A stretch of DNA of 64,000 bases from Candidatus Physcousia equi (GTDB lineage: Bacteria > Bacteroidota > Bacteroidia > Bacteroidales > Bacteroidaceae): assembly GCA_018065005.1 (NCBI GenBank), contig JAGHUD010000017.1, positions 1-64,000 of the forward strand, read 5' to 3'. A program made the position numbers and the translations under genes. This document shows positions 1 through 9,008 of the stretch, in pieces (the stretch's first letter is position 1; every line of letters begins with the position of its first letter). Below the pieces are notes generated by a model. It saw nothing but the letters and a program-made list of their open reading frames with translations, searched no databases and was not told the origin of the DNA.

Positions 1-53
1 GTTAAGCCTGTAGCTAGCGTTCATCCTGAGCCAGGATCAAACTCTTCATTGTA
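1..53 (-). rRNA. rrs: 16S ribosomal RNA, 5' end only
   Basis: Read on the minus strand, the first bases give the conserved start of bacterial 16S rRNA: AGAGTTTGATCCTGGCTCAG followed by a GATGAACGCTAGCTACAGG form typical of Bacteroides/Prevotella. Only about 50 nt lie inside the window; the rest of the rRNA operon continues to the left. The exact mature 5' end (about 53) is estimated from the usual few bases that precede AGAGTTTGAT. Confidence 0.95.
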
Positions 54-285
54 AAATATCATATCAACTCATCTGATTGAACAGATGAAATCGAAATCTA
101 TCGTCTAACGAAAAATCACATTCTGGCCATCTTCTCAAAGTATCACCTAAGTGATCATTGACAGGTCGCTTTCGTTTTCTTGTACTACAATTTCTGTCTA
201 TGTAAATCTGTCAAAGAACTCATTTACTGAGGCAAACGTTTGTTGTTTTCAACTCTTGCGAGCCGTTCCTTTTCGTTTGCGGTTG

Positions 286-317
286 CAAAGGTACGGCGTT
301 TTTTTGGACTGACCAAA
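286..317 (-). promoter_or_regulatory. Promoter of the rRNA operon (Bacteroidetes type)
   Basis: On the minus strand a TTTG (-33 element, 317-314) is separated by 20 bp from TACCTTTG (-7 element, 293-286), matching the TTTG/TAnnTTTG consensus of the Bacteroidetes primary sigma factor. Transcription would start near 279 and run through a leader of roughly 225 nt into the 16S gene. No coding region in 54-545 looks real. Confidence 0.7.
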
Positions 318-546
318 TGTTTTGGCAACTTTTTTTCAAAAAAGATGAAAAAAGTTCAGATTTGTGCCTCTTCTGCCCCTATACCTTATCTATATATTAC
401 GCGCACGCGAGGGGATTTTTTGTTCACAAGGTGCCAGAGAGTGAACAGGGTCATTGGTGGGGACTGCGAGCAACTTTTGGCAAGGCGAAACAGCAGCCAT
501 GATGCGTTTTTGCTTAGAACATTCCTTTCCGTAGCTGATTTTTTTG

Positions 547-631
547 GTTTCTGCTGCAGAACATTTTAGTTTCTGCTACAGAAAAAGTTAGTTTCTGCTG
601 CAGAAAAAATAAATTTCCGTAGCAGAAACTT
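547..631. repeat. 22-bp tandem palindromic repeat, cluster A (4 units)
   Basis: Four units with a 22-bp period start near 547, 569, 591 and 613. Each carries a palindromic core of the form TTTCTGCTRCAGAAA, or the variant TTTCCGTAGCAGAAA. The last two units can pair with each other and are followed by a run of T, so the right half looks like a terminator-type hairpin for rightward transcripts. The same family recurs at 24941-25045 and 49059-49142. The rest of the 660-bp gap between the rRNA promoter and the AraC gene holds no supportable gene. Confidence 0.85.
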
Positions 632-713
632 TTTTTTGCTCTACAAGCAAGACATGATAGCAAAGATAAGGATATGGTGGCGCCGACTATTTTGCGAGGA
701 ACTGCCGCATGGT

Positions 714-2027
714 TTACTCAACGGCATTGAGTCCTGCGAGCCACGTGGCAGGTGTCTGTCCGACAACGGACTTGAACTTCGTATTGAGATATTGTGCATT
801 GCGAAAGCCACAATTGGCAGCCACCTCCTCTTGTGTGGCAGAGGGATGCGTAAGCATGAATCGTTTCGCTTCCTCTATGCGGTGGTGGTTGATGATGTCG
901 CGCAGGGGTTTGTCGTAATGTGCATTGAGGGCAACCGAGAGGGTGGTTCGCCTCACGCCCAATATGCCACAAAGGGTCTCGGCGGTGAGGTCGTCTTGCT
1001 TGAAGATCTGCTCTTTCTCCATGAGGTGTTCGAAACGCTCCACCAAGAGGGTGTCTCTGTGGCGACTGCTGCGCTCAGAGGTTGCTACAGAATCAGAGGG
1101 GGAGTCTTGGGTGCTTTCTGGCTCGTTGGACTGATTTGCAGCATGGGCTGTGTCACGGGTGTCAGTTGCTATAGCATCGGGCGCGATGTGAACGGTATTC
1201 TGTTGTTGCTCGACCCCCACCTCGATGTGGGAGAGGCTATAGAGGGTGACATCGGTGTTCTTGTTGGCATGATAGAACTCCACATGAGAGGCACAGTATT
1301 TGACCACAGCCACAAGCGACATGAGCATACAGCCCGATAGGGGGTGCTGCACCAGTGTGGAACCGCCAAGCATCATGACGAGCAGCACGAGCAACACCTC
1401 GACAAGCGTGAGGAAGGCAAAGACTCGCGACTGTGTGGTCCCCTTCCCTTTGAAGAAAAAGCGGGAAACATCGCCTACGCGATAGCCATCATTGCGAGCA
1501 ATCAATACGAGTTCTCTGAGCACAAGTGCCAGCATGACGGCACCATATAGGATGAACAGGTGGGTGGTGAAGAAACAGAAGGTGTGGGCAAGAGATGGGT
1601 CGAGATGGGAAGGCAGGGTGCAAAGTTCGTCTGAGGAGATAAAAGCCTGATTGATGCATGTGGCACCATCTATGCCGACCATGTAGTAGAGAAAAAGGAT
1701 GATGGTGGACATGACGATGGCGGGCACAAGGAGAGAAAACTTCTTTCGGTGGCTGAGGGGCTTGCCTGTGCGATGGATGTGGAGGCACGAAAGAAGATAG
1801 ACAGGACTGAAGAAGCCTGCCGGGATGCAGGCGGTCTCAAGGATTGTCATCATCTCGTAGTCGACCGCAGGGAACATGTAGATGGCGATGAGGGCATAGA
1901 AGAGGATGGAAAAGAAAAGATAGATCATATACTGAGTCTGCCTCAGCATCCGCAACTTGAAGGAGAAGGAGGCAAACCAGATCAGTGACACAATGGACGG
2001 GAGAAAATAGACGAGCGAAAGCAACAT
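714..2027 (-). CDS. AraC-family transcriptional regulator with N-terminal membrane domain
   Basis: This 437-residue protein starts with a long hydrophobic region (about residues 1-240) containing some six or seven predicted membrane spans. A polar, low-complexity linker (about 270-320) follows, and then an AraC-type DNA-binding domain (about 328-437). The two helix-turn-helix units are visible in TAETLCGILGVRRTTLSVAL and in the later EEVAANCGFRNAQYLNTKFK block ending in the typical VVGQTPATW. This architecture is common in Bacteroidetes and suggests a membrane-anchored sensor-regulator. Ligand and targets cannot be read from the sequence. It stands alone, with its own promoter on the right, and no obvious target gene lies next to it. 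Confidence 0.9.
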   Translation of the reverse strand: MLLSLVYFLPSIVSLIWFASFSFKLRMLRQTQYMIYLFFSILFYALIAIYMFPAVDYEMMTILETACIPAGFFSPVYLLSCLHIHRTGKPLSHRKKFSLLVPAIVMSTIILFLYYMVGIDGATCINQAFISSDELCTLPSHLDPSLAHTFCFFTTHLFILYGAVMLALVLRELVLIARNDGYRVGDVSRFFFKGKGTTQSRVFAFLTLVEVLLVLLVMMLGGSTLVQHPLSGCMLMSLVAVVKYCASHVEFYHANKNTDVTLYSLSHIEVGVEQQQNTVHIAPDAIATDTRDTAHAANQSNEPESTQDSPSDSVATSERSSRHRDTLLVERFEHLMEKEQIFKQDDLTAETLCGILGVRRTTLSVALNAHYDKPLRDIINHHRIEEAKRFMLTHPSATQEEVAANCGFRNAQYLNTKFKSVVGQTPATWLAGLNAVE

Positions 2028-2103
2028 AAAGGGAAAGGAATGGGGTGGAGGGGGAGAAAAGAGATTAACGGATGAATATAAGAAGGAGCAAGTTTCTTTT
2101 TTG

Positions 2104-2134
2104 CAAAGATATATATAAAATAGGAATACTCAAA
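2104..2134 (-). promoter_or_regulatory. Promoter of the AraC-family gene
   Basis: On the minus strand a TTTG at 2134-2131 is followed after 19 bp by TATCTTTG at 2111-2104, a near-consensus Bacteroidetes promoter. Predicted transcription starts near 2097, about 70 nt before the start codon. The rest of the 2028-2577 gap is AT-rich and holds no convincing gene; the short ORFs there have neither family signatures nor matching promoters. Confidence 0.65.
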
Positions 2135-2503
2135 TTATAATATCGTTCAAATGGGAATAATTAAAAAAAAAAGATGTGTTTTTGTAAAAAGTTACGATTA
2201 TTTCGACTCCTTTCGTAATGATTTTGGTGAGCGCTCTGCCTAATTTTGCACAAAATTTCAGGAAAGCGCTTTTGAGGACAAAAGATTGAGGGGGACTGCA
2301 TGCGTGGCGTTGCATTCCGATCGCCTCGCTTGCCTTGTGATCCGCACTGCCGAATGTGCGTTTTGTGGGGAAGAAGACAGAAGCAAACACAATAATACAA
2401 AAAAAGTAAATTATATCCTTTGCGTCGTCGAAGAGAAGAAGGAGTAGCGCCACCTCAATGCAGCGCCCTACGGCAAGAAAGGAACGGGGCTCCCCAAAAC
2501 GAA

Positions 2504-2530
2504 CGAAGCCCAGCCAATGGCCGGGCTTCG
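2504..2530 (-). terminator. Hairpin downstream of asd
   Basis: CGAAGCCC at 2504-2511 pairs with GGGCTTCG at 2523-2530, and an inner GCC/GGC extends the stem. On the minus strand it lies about 50 nt after the asd stop codon and is followed by a short T-rich stretch (GTTTTGGGG). It is a plausible intrinsic terminator, though the T tract is imperfect. Confidence 0.55.
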
Positions 2531-2577
2531 AGTGAAGTATGTTGGGCGAAAAAATGTGCGTAGGTGAGGGAGGGAGT

Positions 2578-3588
2578 TTACTTTACATTGCCCACCTTGA
2601 TGAGGTATTCGGCAATCTGCACAGCGTTGAGCGCAGCCCCCTTCTTGATTTGGTCGCTGACGAGCCAGAAGGTGAGGCCATTGGGGTTGGCGAGGTCCTT
2701 GCGGATACGGCCGACGAAGACATCGTCGCAGTTCTCATGGAAGAGTGGCATAGGATACTGTTTCTCGGCAGGATTATCCTCGAGCTGCAGACCATTTCCC
2801 TTGCGCACAGCCTCCTTGAATTCCTCTACGCTGACAGGACGCTCGGTCTCTGCCCAAACGCTTTCGCTGTGGCAGCGGAGCGAGGGGACACGCACGCAGG
2901 TGGCAGAGCAGTCGGCATCGGTGTGCATGATCTTCTTCGTCTCGTTGTACATCTTCATTTCTTCCTTGGTGTATCCGTTGTCCGTGAAGACGTCGATCTG
3001 TGGTATCAGGTTGAATGCAAGCTGATAGGCAAACTTGTCCACCGTTGGCTTCTCGCCTGCGAGCACTTGGCGATACTGCTCATAGAGTTCTGCCATGGCG
3101 GCTGCACCCGCACCAGAGGCAGCCTGATAGGAAGCGACATGGATGCGCTTGATGTGGCTGATATTCTCCAGAGCCTGAAGTGCCACGACCATCATGATGG
3201 TTGTGCAGTTGGGATTGGCAATGATGTTGCGAGGGCGATTGAGTGCGTCCTCAGCATTGCACTCTGGCACCACGAGGGGCACATCATCCTCCATGCGGAA
3301 AGCACTGGAGTTGTCAATCATCACGGCGCCATGCTTGGTGATGGTCTCGGCAAATTCCTTGGAGGTTCCGCCTCCAGCACTGGTGAATGCAATATCTACG
3401 CCCTTGAAGTCGTCGTTGTGCTGAAGCAGTTTGACTTCGATTTCTTTGCCGCGGAAGGTGTACTTGCTTCCGGCACTGCGCTCGCTACCAAAGAGGAGGA
3501 GTTCGTCAATTGGGAAGTTTCGCTCGTCGAGCACGCGCAGAAATTCTTGTCCCACGGCACCGCTGGCACCAACAATTGCTACTTTCAT
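2578..3588 (-). CDS. asd: Aspartate-semialdehyde dehydrogenase
   Basis: The enzyme reduces aspartyl phosphate to aspartate semialdehyde with NADPH, the branch point to lysine/diaminopimelate, threonine and methionine. The 336 residues match the family length. The N-terminus has the Rossmann dinucleotide motif VGASGAVGQ (residues 6-14). The active-site cysteine is in NPNCTT (C128), and the later [10 protein letters not shown] and HENCDD blocks are typical of the C-terminal half. The gene is monocistronic and divergent from the antiporter gene. A TATCTTTG -7 element sits at 3636-3629 on the minus strand, with a poorer -33 element. The start is well placed at [10 protein letters not shown]. Confidence 0.96.
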   Translation of the reverse strand: MKVAIVGASGAVGQEFLRVLDERNFPIDELLLFGSERSAGSKYTFRGKEIEVKLLQHNDDFKGVDIAFTSAGGGTSKEFAETITKHGAVMIDNSSAFRMEDDVPLVVPECNAEDALNRPRNIIANPNCTTIMMVVALQALENISHIKRIHVASYQAASGAGAAAMAELYEQYRQVLAGEKPTVDKFAYQLAFNLIPQIDVFTDNGYTKEEMKMYNETKKIMHTDADCSATCVRVPSLRCHSESVWAETERPVSVEEFKEAVRKGNGLQLEDNPAEKQYPMPLFHENCDDVFVGRIRKDLANPNGLTFWLVSDQIKKGAALNAVQIAEYLIKVGNVK

Positions 3589-3729
3589 ATTTTATCTTTT
3601 ACCTTATGAATAAATACTTTTCAGCTTGCAAAGATACGACTTTCTCTGTAAACGTAAAAGAGAAAATGCGAAAATGTGCGTCGGCGCACGCGAAATGTTG
3701 ACAGAAAAGGCTTTTGAGCGCGCGAAAAT

Positions 3730-3760
3730 TTTGTATGCCGACATTTTTGTTGTAATTTTG
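3730..3760 (+). promoter_or_regulatory. Promoter of the CPA2 antiporter gene
   Basis: TTTG at 3730-3733 and TAATTTTG at 3753-3760 are separated by 19 bp. Transcription would start about 45 nt before the start codon of the antiporter. The 224-bp gap thus carries divergent promoters for asd and the antiporter. Confidence 0.7.
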
Positions 3761-3812
3761 AACACCCATTATGGACATACACATCAGAGAAAACTACTAA
3801 AAAAAACGCCGC

Positions 3813-5981
3813 ATGACAATGCTTGACACGACACACGCCTTGATCACCGACCCCACCTGGATCTTTTTCCTTGTGCTGTGCATCATCCTTGGTGCGCCCT
3901 TGCTTTTGCGTCGCCTTCGCGTGCCACACATCATCGGTTTGATTTTGGCGGGTATCGCTGTGGGGCAACATGGTTTCAACATTCTGGAGCGCGATGCCTC
4001 GTTCGAACTCTTTGGGCAGGTGGGTATCTACTATATCATGTTTCTGGCTGGATTGGAACTCGACATGGGCAGCATCATCCACCACGGCAAGAAAGGACTG
4101 CAATTCGGTGCCCTCACTTTTGCCATTCCATTCGTCATGGGCTACGTGGCCATGCACAACCTGCTGGGCTACGATGCCGCAGCCTCGCTGATGATGTCGT
4201 GCCTATTCTCGAGCCACACCCTGGTGAGCTATCCCATCGTGTCGAGATACGGCATGGGCAAGCACCCGAGCGTGGTGGTCTCGGTGGTTGCCACAGCCTT
4301 CACCACCTTCCTCTCTTTGCTTGTACTCGCCTTTGTCATTGGCAGTCGCAGACCGGATGCCGACTGGTTCTATTGGTTGTTTTTCTCAGGCAAATGTATC
4401 GTCTATGGCATCGTGGTCATCGTGGGATTCCCCTGGATGGCACAAAGATTTCTGCGCAGGTTTGACGACAGCGTCATGCTGTTCGTCTTCATCCTCGCAC
4501 AGGTCTTTCTCAGTGCGGCGCTTGCCAAGCTGGCGGGTTTGGAGGGGCTGCTTGGTGCTTTCTTAGCTGGTTTGGTCATCAATCGCCTCATCCCCCACAC
4601 CTCACCCTTGATGACACGTCTGGAGTTTGTGGGCAATGCACTCTTCATCCCCTACTTTCTGATTGGTGTGGGCATGATTATTGATGTGCGCGTGCTGCTT
4701 GAAGACACAGCAGGTCTGCTCACCATCGGCATCGTTGTTGCCGTGGCGATGCTATCAAAATGGATGGCTGCCTGGTTCATGACGATGGGGAAGAATGCTG
4801 AGTCGGGATCCCGAATGCTGATGTTCGGACTGAGTAACGCACATGCTGCCGGTGCGCTCGCCATTGTAATGATTGGCACCGAGCAAGGACTGATGGACAA
4901 CTCAATGCTCAACTCAGCCGTCACGCTCATCCTCTTCTCGTGCATCGTGAGCAGTCTCGCCACCAACGACGGAGCACGTCGTCTCGTTTTGGAAACCAAC
5001 GAGACGAAGAAGAACAGAGGTTCGTATCACGGCAAGTGTCTCGTCACCTACGACCATCCAGAAACGGTTGACCGTCTGACCCAACTTGCCATTCTCATAC
5101 GCAACCCCTTCATACATGACAGTCTGATGGGCGTTTCGGTGATCTTCGATGACGAGCAGGCTGATGGTAGGGAGTCGCTCATCGCTATGGAAGAGAGCGA
5201 CAGCAATGAACAGATGCTCTATTCAAAACATAACCTTGTGGAGGCAAAGCGCATCGCAGCTGCAGCAGACGTGCAGATGACAACGCTACGACGTGTGAGC
5301 ACAAACATTGCGTCGGGCATCCTCCACACGATGAAGGAGCAAGACGTGGGCGAGGTGATTCTCGGCGCACACCTCCTTGATGGTGATGCACCGGCTGGTT
5401 CGTTAGGTACGGTGGTGGATGGTGTCCTGAGAGGCAGCCACCGAGAAGTGATGGTGGCACACATCCTGTCTGCTCCGGGCACGTTGCGCAACGTCATCGT
5501 GGCGGTGCCGGAGAAGGCGGAATACGAGGTGGGCTTCTACAAATGGGTGGAACACATCTGTCGCATGGGCGAACAACTCGATTGCCATCTCATCTTCCAC
5601 GGATGGGCAAAGACGCTGGGACTCATCTGCGAATACCTGGTGACGAACCATCCTAACGTGCGCTCCAAGTGTCACATGGTGGAGAACTGGAATGAGATGA
5701 TACACACCTGCGCCACCAGACAGCGCGGCGACATGGCGATTATCGTCAGTTCGCGACCTGGCTTCATCTCCTATGAGGCTGCCATGGACCAGTTGCCTAA
5801 AAAGCTGGCGCGCCACTTCAAGGGCATGAGCACCATGCTGCTCTATCCCGACCAATACGGCGACCCCAGCGAGTCGATGACCATCTTTGCTCCCAACGGA
5901 GCTGCTATCACACGCGGTGCCACCAACGGCACGTTGGGACGTGTCTTGGCTTTGCAGAAGAAAAAGAAAGAAACAACATAA
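3813..5981 (+). CDS. Cation:proton antiporter of the CPA2 (Kef/NapA-like) family
   Basis: The 722-residue protein has about twelve to thirteen hydrophobic segments over the first 380 residues. They include the stretch [21 protein letters not shown] typical of the start of the Na+/H+ exchanger domain, and [20 protein letters not shown]. The remaining 340 residues are soluble and resemble two universal-stress-protein-like domains, as in several Bacteroidetes CPA2 members. The family exchanges Na+ or K+ for H+ across the inner membrane; the ion cannot be decided here. The soluble part probably senses a nucleotide or metabolite. It lies just upstream of, and in the same direction as, the lolD-like gene. 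Confidence 0.88.
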   Translation: MTMLDTTHALITDPTWIFFLVLCIILGAPLLLRRLRVPHIIGLILAGIAVGQHGFNILERDASFELFGQVGIYYIMFLAGLELDMGSIIHHGKKGLQFGALTFAIPFVMGYVAMHNLLGYDAAASLMMSCLFSSHTLVSYPIVSRYGMGKHPSVVVSVVATAFTTFLSLLVLAFVIGSRRPDADWFYWLFFSGKCIVYGIVVIVGFPWMAQRFLRRFDDSVMLFVFILAQVFLSAALAKLAGLEGLLGAFLAGLVINRLIPHTSPLMTRLEFVGNALFIPYFLIGVGMIIDVRVLLEDTAGLLTIGIVVAVAMLSKWMAAWFMTMGKNAESGSRMLMFGLSNAHAAGALAIVMIGTEQGLMDNSMLNSAVTLILFSCIVSSLATNDGARRLVLETNETKKNRGSYHGKCLVTYDHPETVDRLTQLAILIRNPFIHDSLMGVSVIFDDEQADGRESLIAMEESDSNEQMLYSKHNLVEAKRIAAAADVQMTTLRRVSTNIASGILHTMKEQDVGEVILGAHLLDGDAPAGSLGTVVDGVLRGSHREVMVAHILSAPGTLRNVIVAVPEKAEYEVGFYKWVEHICRMGEQLDCHLIFHGWAKTLGLICEYLVTNHPNVRSKCHMVENWNEMIHTCATRQRGDMAIIVSSRPGFISYEAAMDQLPKKLARHFKGMSTMLLYPDQYGDPSESMTIFAPNGAAITRGATNGTLGRVLALQKKKKETT

Positions 5982-6006
5982 ACTACGCTTTGTAACGCAT
6001 TCGCGC

Positions 6007-6705
6007 ATGACTGAAATGATAAAGTTAAGAAACATCACCAAGAGCTTCGGAGAACTGCAGGTTCTCAAAGGTATTGACCTCGACATAAAGAAGGGAGAGG
6101 TCGTGAGTATCGTGGGACCCAGCGGTGCCGGAAAAACCACGCTGCTGCACATCATGGGCACATTGGACCATGCGGATGAAGGCAGCATCGAGATTGACGG
6201 AACGAATCTCGGAACACTCAGCCAAAAGGATCTGGCTCGATTTCGTAACCAAAAGATTGGGTTTGTCTTTCAGTTCCACCAGTTGCTACCAGAATTCACA
6301 GCATTGGAGAACATCATGATTCCTGCTTTTATCGGTGGAATGGGCAAAAAAGAGGCTAAACAACGGGCAGAAGAACTATTGCAGTTCATGGGACTGACTG
6401 AGCGAGCACACCACAAGCCCAACGAACTCTCGGGCGGAGAGAAGCAACGTGTTGCCGTGGCTCGAGCACTCATCAACCACCCTGCCGTCATCATGGCAGA
6501 CGAGCCAAGCGGCAGTCTCGACTCGAGAAACAAGGCTGAGCTGCACCGCCTGTTCTTCGAATTGCGCGACAAAATGGGACAAACCTTTATCATCGTGACG
6601 CATGACGAGGGACTCGCTGCCATGAGCGACCGCATCATCCACATGAAGGATGGGTTGTTGGCTGGCGAAACGAACGAACACTGTGAAGAAACGAAAAATG
6701 GATGA
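6007..6705 (+). CDS. ABC transporter ATP-binding protein, LolD-like
   Basis: This 232-residue ATPase belongs to the LolD/MacB/FtsE group. Visible motifs are Walker [10 protein letters not shown] (residues 37-45), the Q-loop around [10 protein letters not shown], the signature [15 protein letters not shown] (141-155), Walker B VIMADEP (161-167) and the switch histidine in VTHDE. The E of the usual [15 protein letters not shown] block is as in LolD, which releases lipoproteins from the inner membrane. The permease partner is not in this window. The first ATG of the reading frame lies inside the antiporter gene; the chosen start, or the one three codons later at 6016 ([12 protein letters not shown]), fits family proteins. 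It overlaps surE by 8 bp. Confidence 0.9.
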   Translation: MTEMIKLRNITKSFGELQVLKGIDLDIKKGEVVSIVGPSGAGKTTLLHIMGTLDHADEGSIEIDGTNLGTLSQKDLARFRNQKIGFVFQFHQLLPEFTALENIMIPAFIGGMGKKEAKQRAEELLQFMGLTERAHHKPNELSGGEKQRVAVARALINHPAVIMADEPSGSLDSRNKAELHRLFFELRDKMGQTFIIVTHDEGLAAMSDRIIHMKDGLLAGETNEHCEETKNG

Positions 6706-7543
6706 CCTCATGAATATGATATCTGCGGAAACAGAAAACAAAGCACCTATCCTGATTACCAACGACGATGGCATACAGGCACTGGGCATCCTGACTGTGG
6801 CTCGGCTGATGAGCCACCTGCGTCGGGTCATCGTTGTTGCTCCAGACTCTGCCCGATCAGGCGCTGGCTGCAGCATCACCTCCACCCGCCCGGTGGAATT
6901 TGCTGCTTGGAAGGGCAAAGCATCGCCCGAGGCAGACGAACTGCTGCCCGAGGCGGGTCCCTACCCTATCGACTACTTCACTTGCAGCGGCACCCCTGTC
7001 GACTGTATAAAAATTGCCGATGAATACGTGCTAAATGGTGCACCTGCACTACTCGTGAGCGGCATCAACCATGGCGACAACGCATCCTGCTCACTGCACT
7101 ACTCGGGCACCATGGGTGCGGTCATCGAGGGCACGCTCAAGGGTTGGCCTTCGGTGGGCTTCAGTCTGCGTACCACAAACCACCTCGCCAATTTCAAGCC
7201 CCATCATGATGCTATTTTGCGCATCGCACGCTTTGTGCTCGACAATGGGATGAAGCAAGGGGAGGCGCTTAACGTGAACTTCCCAGAGGTGGACGAACTC
7301 AAGGGGATAAAAGCAACACGCATGGCTCGTGGCAAGTGGGAACAAGAATGGGCGGACGCTCACAACCCACATGGCAAACGCGCCTATTGGCTCACGGGCT
7401 GCTTCACAAATCTGGAACCGGAAGCAGACGATACGGACTATTGGGCACTCGACCACGGCTACTGCTCTGTGACGCCTTTCCAACTTGACCTTACGGCACA
7501 CGAGACGCTTAAAAAACTAACCCATAGCGGTTTGATCTCATGA
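6698..7543 (+). CDS. surE: 5'/3'-nucleotidase SurE
   Basis: The 281-residue protein has the SurE signature [12 protein letters not shown] near the N-terminus, whose two aspartates bind the catalytic metal. It also has [23 protein letters not shown] and [21 protein letters not shown]. SurE dephosphorylates nucleoside monophosphates. The likely start is the ATG that overlaps the end of the lolD-like gene; starts at 6710 or 6716 are also possible, because family proteins begin about 12-15 residues before ILITNDDG. Its stop codon overlaps the lpxB start (ATGA), so the two are translationally coupled, a common pair in Bacteroidales. Confidence 0.95.
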   Translation: MDDLMNMISAETENKAPILITNDDGIQALGILTVARLMSHLRRVIVVAPDSARSGAGCSITSTRPVEFAAWKGKASPEADELLPEAGPYPIDYFTCSGTPVDCIKIADEYVLNGAPALLVSGINHGDNASCSLHYSGTMGAVIEGTLKGWPSVGFSLRTTNHLANFKPHHDAILRIARFVLDNGMKQGEALNVNFPEVDELKGIKATRMARGKWEQEWADAHNPHGKRAYWLTGCFTNLEPEADDTDYWALDHGYCSVTPFQLDLTAHETLKKLTHSGLIS

Positions 7544-8790
7544 AGTACTATCTTATAGCAGGAGAAGCAAGTGGCGACTTGCATGCCTCACACCTGATGC
7601 AGGCTCTGAAAGAAAAAGACCCAGAAGCGCAGTTCCGTTTCTACGGAGGAGAGATGATGGCGGCTGTGGGCGGCACGCTCGTGCAGCATTATCGCGACCT
7701 TGCCTATATGGGGTTCATTCCCGTTCTGCTGCACCTGCGCACCATCTTGCGCGGCATGAAGCATTGCAAACAGGACATTTTGGACTGGCAACCGGATGCA
7801 CTCATCCTCATCGACTATCCAGGTTTCAATCTTTCTATTGCAAAATACATCCATCTGCACAGTTCTATACCGGTGCACTACTATATTGCGCCCAAGATAT
7901 GGGCATGGAAGGAGCACCGCATCCAGCGCATCAAACGCGACGTGGACTTTCTCTACAGCATCCTTCCTTTCGAGGTGGAGTTTTTCGAGGGTAAGCATGG
8001 ATACCAGATAGACTATGTAGGCAACCCCTCTGTGGACGAAGTGACTGCATTCAAGCAGCAGAATGCAATGGCACCACAAAAAAATGCGTATTCATCGCAA
8101 AAAACGTTGTCTTCATCGCAAAAAACAGAACAACCCTCACAAAAGCCGTTACATTCCTCACAAAAGACAGAACGGCTTCCGCAAAACGATCGTCCCATCA
8201 TTGCGCTCTTGCCTGGCAGTCGCCGACAGGAGATTGAAGACAACCTGAGCCGGATGCTCAAAGCCGTCGCAGCATTCAGCGAACAGTATCAAGTGGTCAT
8301 TGCTAGTGCACCCAACATAGAAGGGTCGTTCTACACACAGATTTATGAACGAGAAAACCTGCGTTTATCTAACGATTTGAACGTTGAGGTGCGCTACGGC
8401 AAGACCTACGAATTGCTCTCGTCTGCCACAGCAGCTCTTGTGACGAGTGGCACTGCCACGTTGGAAACGGCGCTCTTCGGCGTACCACAGGTGGTGTGTT
8501 ATTGGATGCGCTGTGGTTGGTTGGTGAACAAGGTGCGCCCTTATTTTCTCAAGGTGCCGTTCATCTCGCTCGTCAACCTCATTGCAGGAAAGGAAGTGGT
8601 GCCTGAACTCGTGGCAAACCAGATGAATGTGGAGAACTGCCAGCAGCAGCTCGCTGACATCCTTCCTGGAGGTCCATCGCGCCAAGCACAGTTGGAGGGC
8701 TACACACTTATGGAACAGCGACTGGGGAAGCCCGGAGCACCCCAACACGCGGCTTCGCTCATCATAGAGCGCTGTGAGAGACGCCAATGA
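7540..8790 (+). CDS. lpxB: Lipid-A-disaccharide synthase
   Basis: LpxB joins UDP-2,3-diacylglucosamine and lipid X to form the lipid A disaccharide at the inner membrane. The N-terminal half has AGEASGDLHASHLMQAL (residues 7-23) and HYYIAPKIWAWKEHR. The C-terminal half has the GT-B donor site LLPGSRRQEIEDN and TSGTATLETALFGVPQVV. Between the halves, right after YVGNPSVDEV, sits an extra stretch of about 45 residues made of imperfect SQKT repeats (about residues 175-212), which the family does not normally have. The rest is intact, so the enzyme is probably active. Confidence 0.95.
   Translation: MKYYLIAGEASGDLHASHLMQALKEKDPEAQFRFYGGEMMAAVGGTLVQHYRDLAYMGFIPVLLHLRTILRGMKHCKQDILDWQPDALILIDYPGFNLSIAKYIHLHSSIPVHYYIAPKIWAWKEHRIQRIKRDVDFLYSILPFEVEFFEGKHGYQIDYVGNPSVDEVTAFKQQNAMAPQKNAYSSQKTLSSSQKTEQPSQKPLHSSQKTERLPQNDRPIIALLPGSRRQEIEDNLSRMLKAVAAFSEQYQVVIASAPNIEGSFYTQIYERENLRLSNDLNVEVRYGKTYELLSSATAALVTSGTATLETALFGVPQVVCYWMRCGWLVNKVRPYFLKVPFISLVNLIAGKEVVPELVANQMNVENCQQQLADILPGGPSRQAQLEGYTLMEQRLGKPGAPQHAASLIIERCERRQ
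8074..8190 (+). repeat. Short in-frame repeats inside lpxB
   Basis: The DNA repeats TCACAAAA/TCGCAAAA-type blocks spaced 15-24 bp apart, giving SSQKT, SSQKT, PSQKP, SSQKT in the protein. Copies differ mostly by small substitutions and the frame is kept. It looks like a lineage-specific expansion of the linker between the two GT-B halves of LpxB. Confidence 0.7.
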
Positions 8791-8950
8791 GAGGTGGGGG
8801 CTAGTCTTTCCGACGTGCTTCTTCATTCACTTTTGGTCGAGTCTCGCGTCGTCTTACTCTACCACTAAGTATCTCGCTGCTATATCGCTTCTACCCAGAA
8901 GTATCTCGCTGCTAACGGCCAAGCGCCTTCACACCGCACACAAAAAAAAA

Positions 8951-8987
8951 GCGGGGCTGACACCACTTGGATGTCAGCCCCGCCTTT
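8951..8987. terminator. Bidirectional terminator between lpxB and the GH95 gene
   Basis: GCGGGGCTGACA (8951-8962) pairs perfectly with TGTCAGCCCCGC (8972-8983). A run of A on the left and CTTTTAT on the right give T-tracts in both directions, as expected between convergent genes. The 160 bp between lpxB and this hairpin hold only a 16-bp direct repeat (AAGTATCTCGCTGCTA, near 8866 and 8900) and no gene. Confidence 0.85.
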
Positions 8988-9008
8988 TATGGCTCATGAC
9001 ATAGTCAT

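Noticed and set aside
240..569. 109-codon plus-strand ORF beside the rRNA operon
   Set aside because: It overlaps the rRNA promoter and runs into the palindromic repeat; Phe/Arg-rich sequence with no signature.
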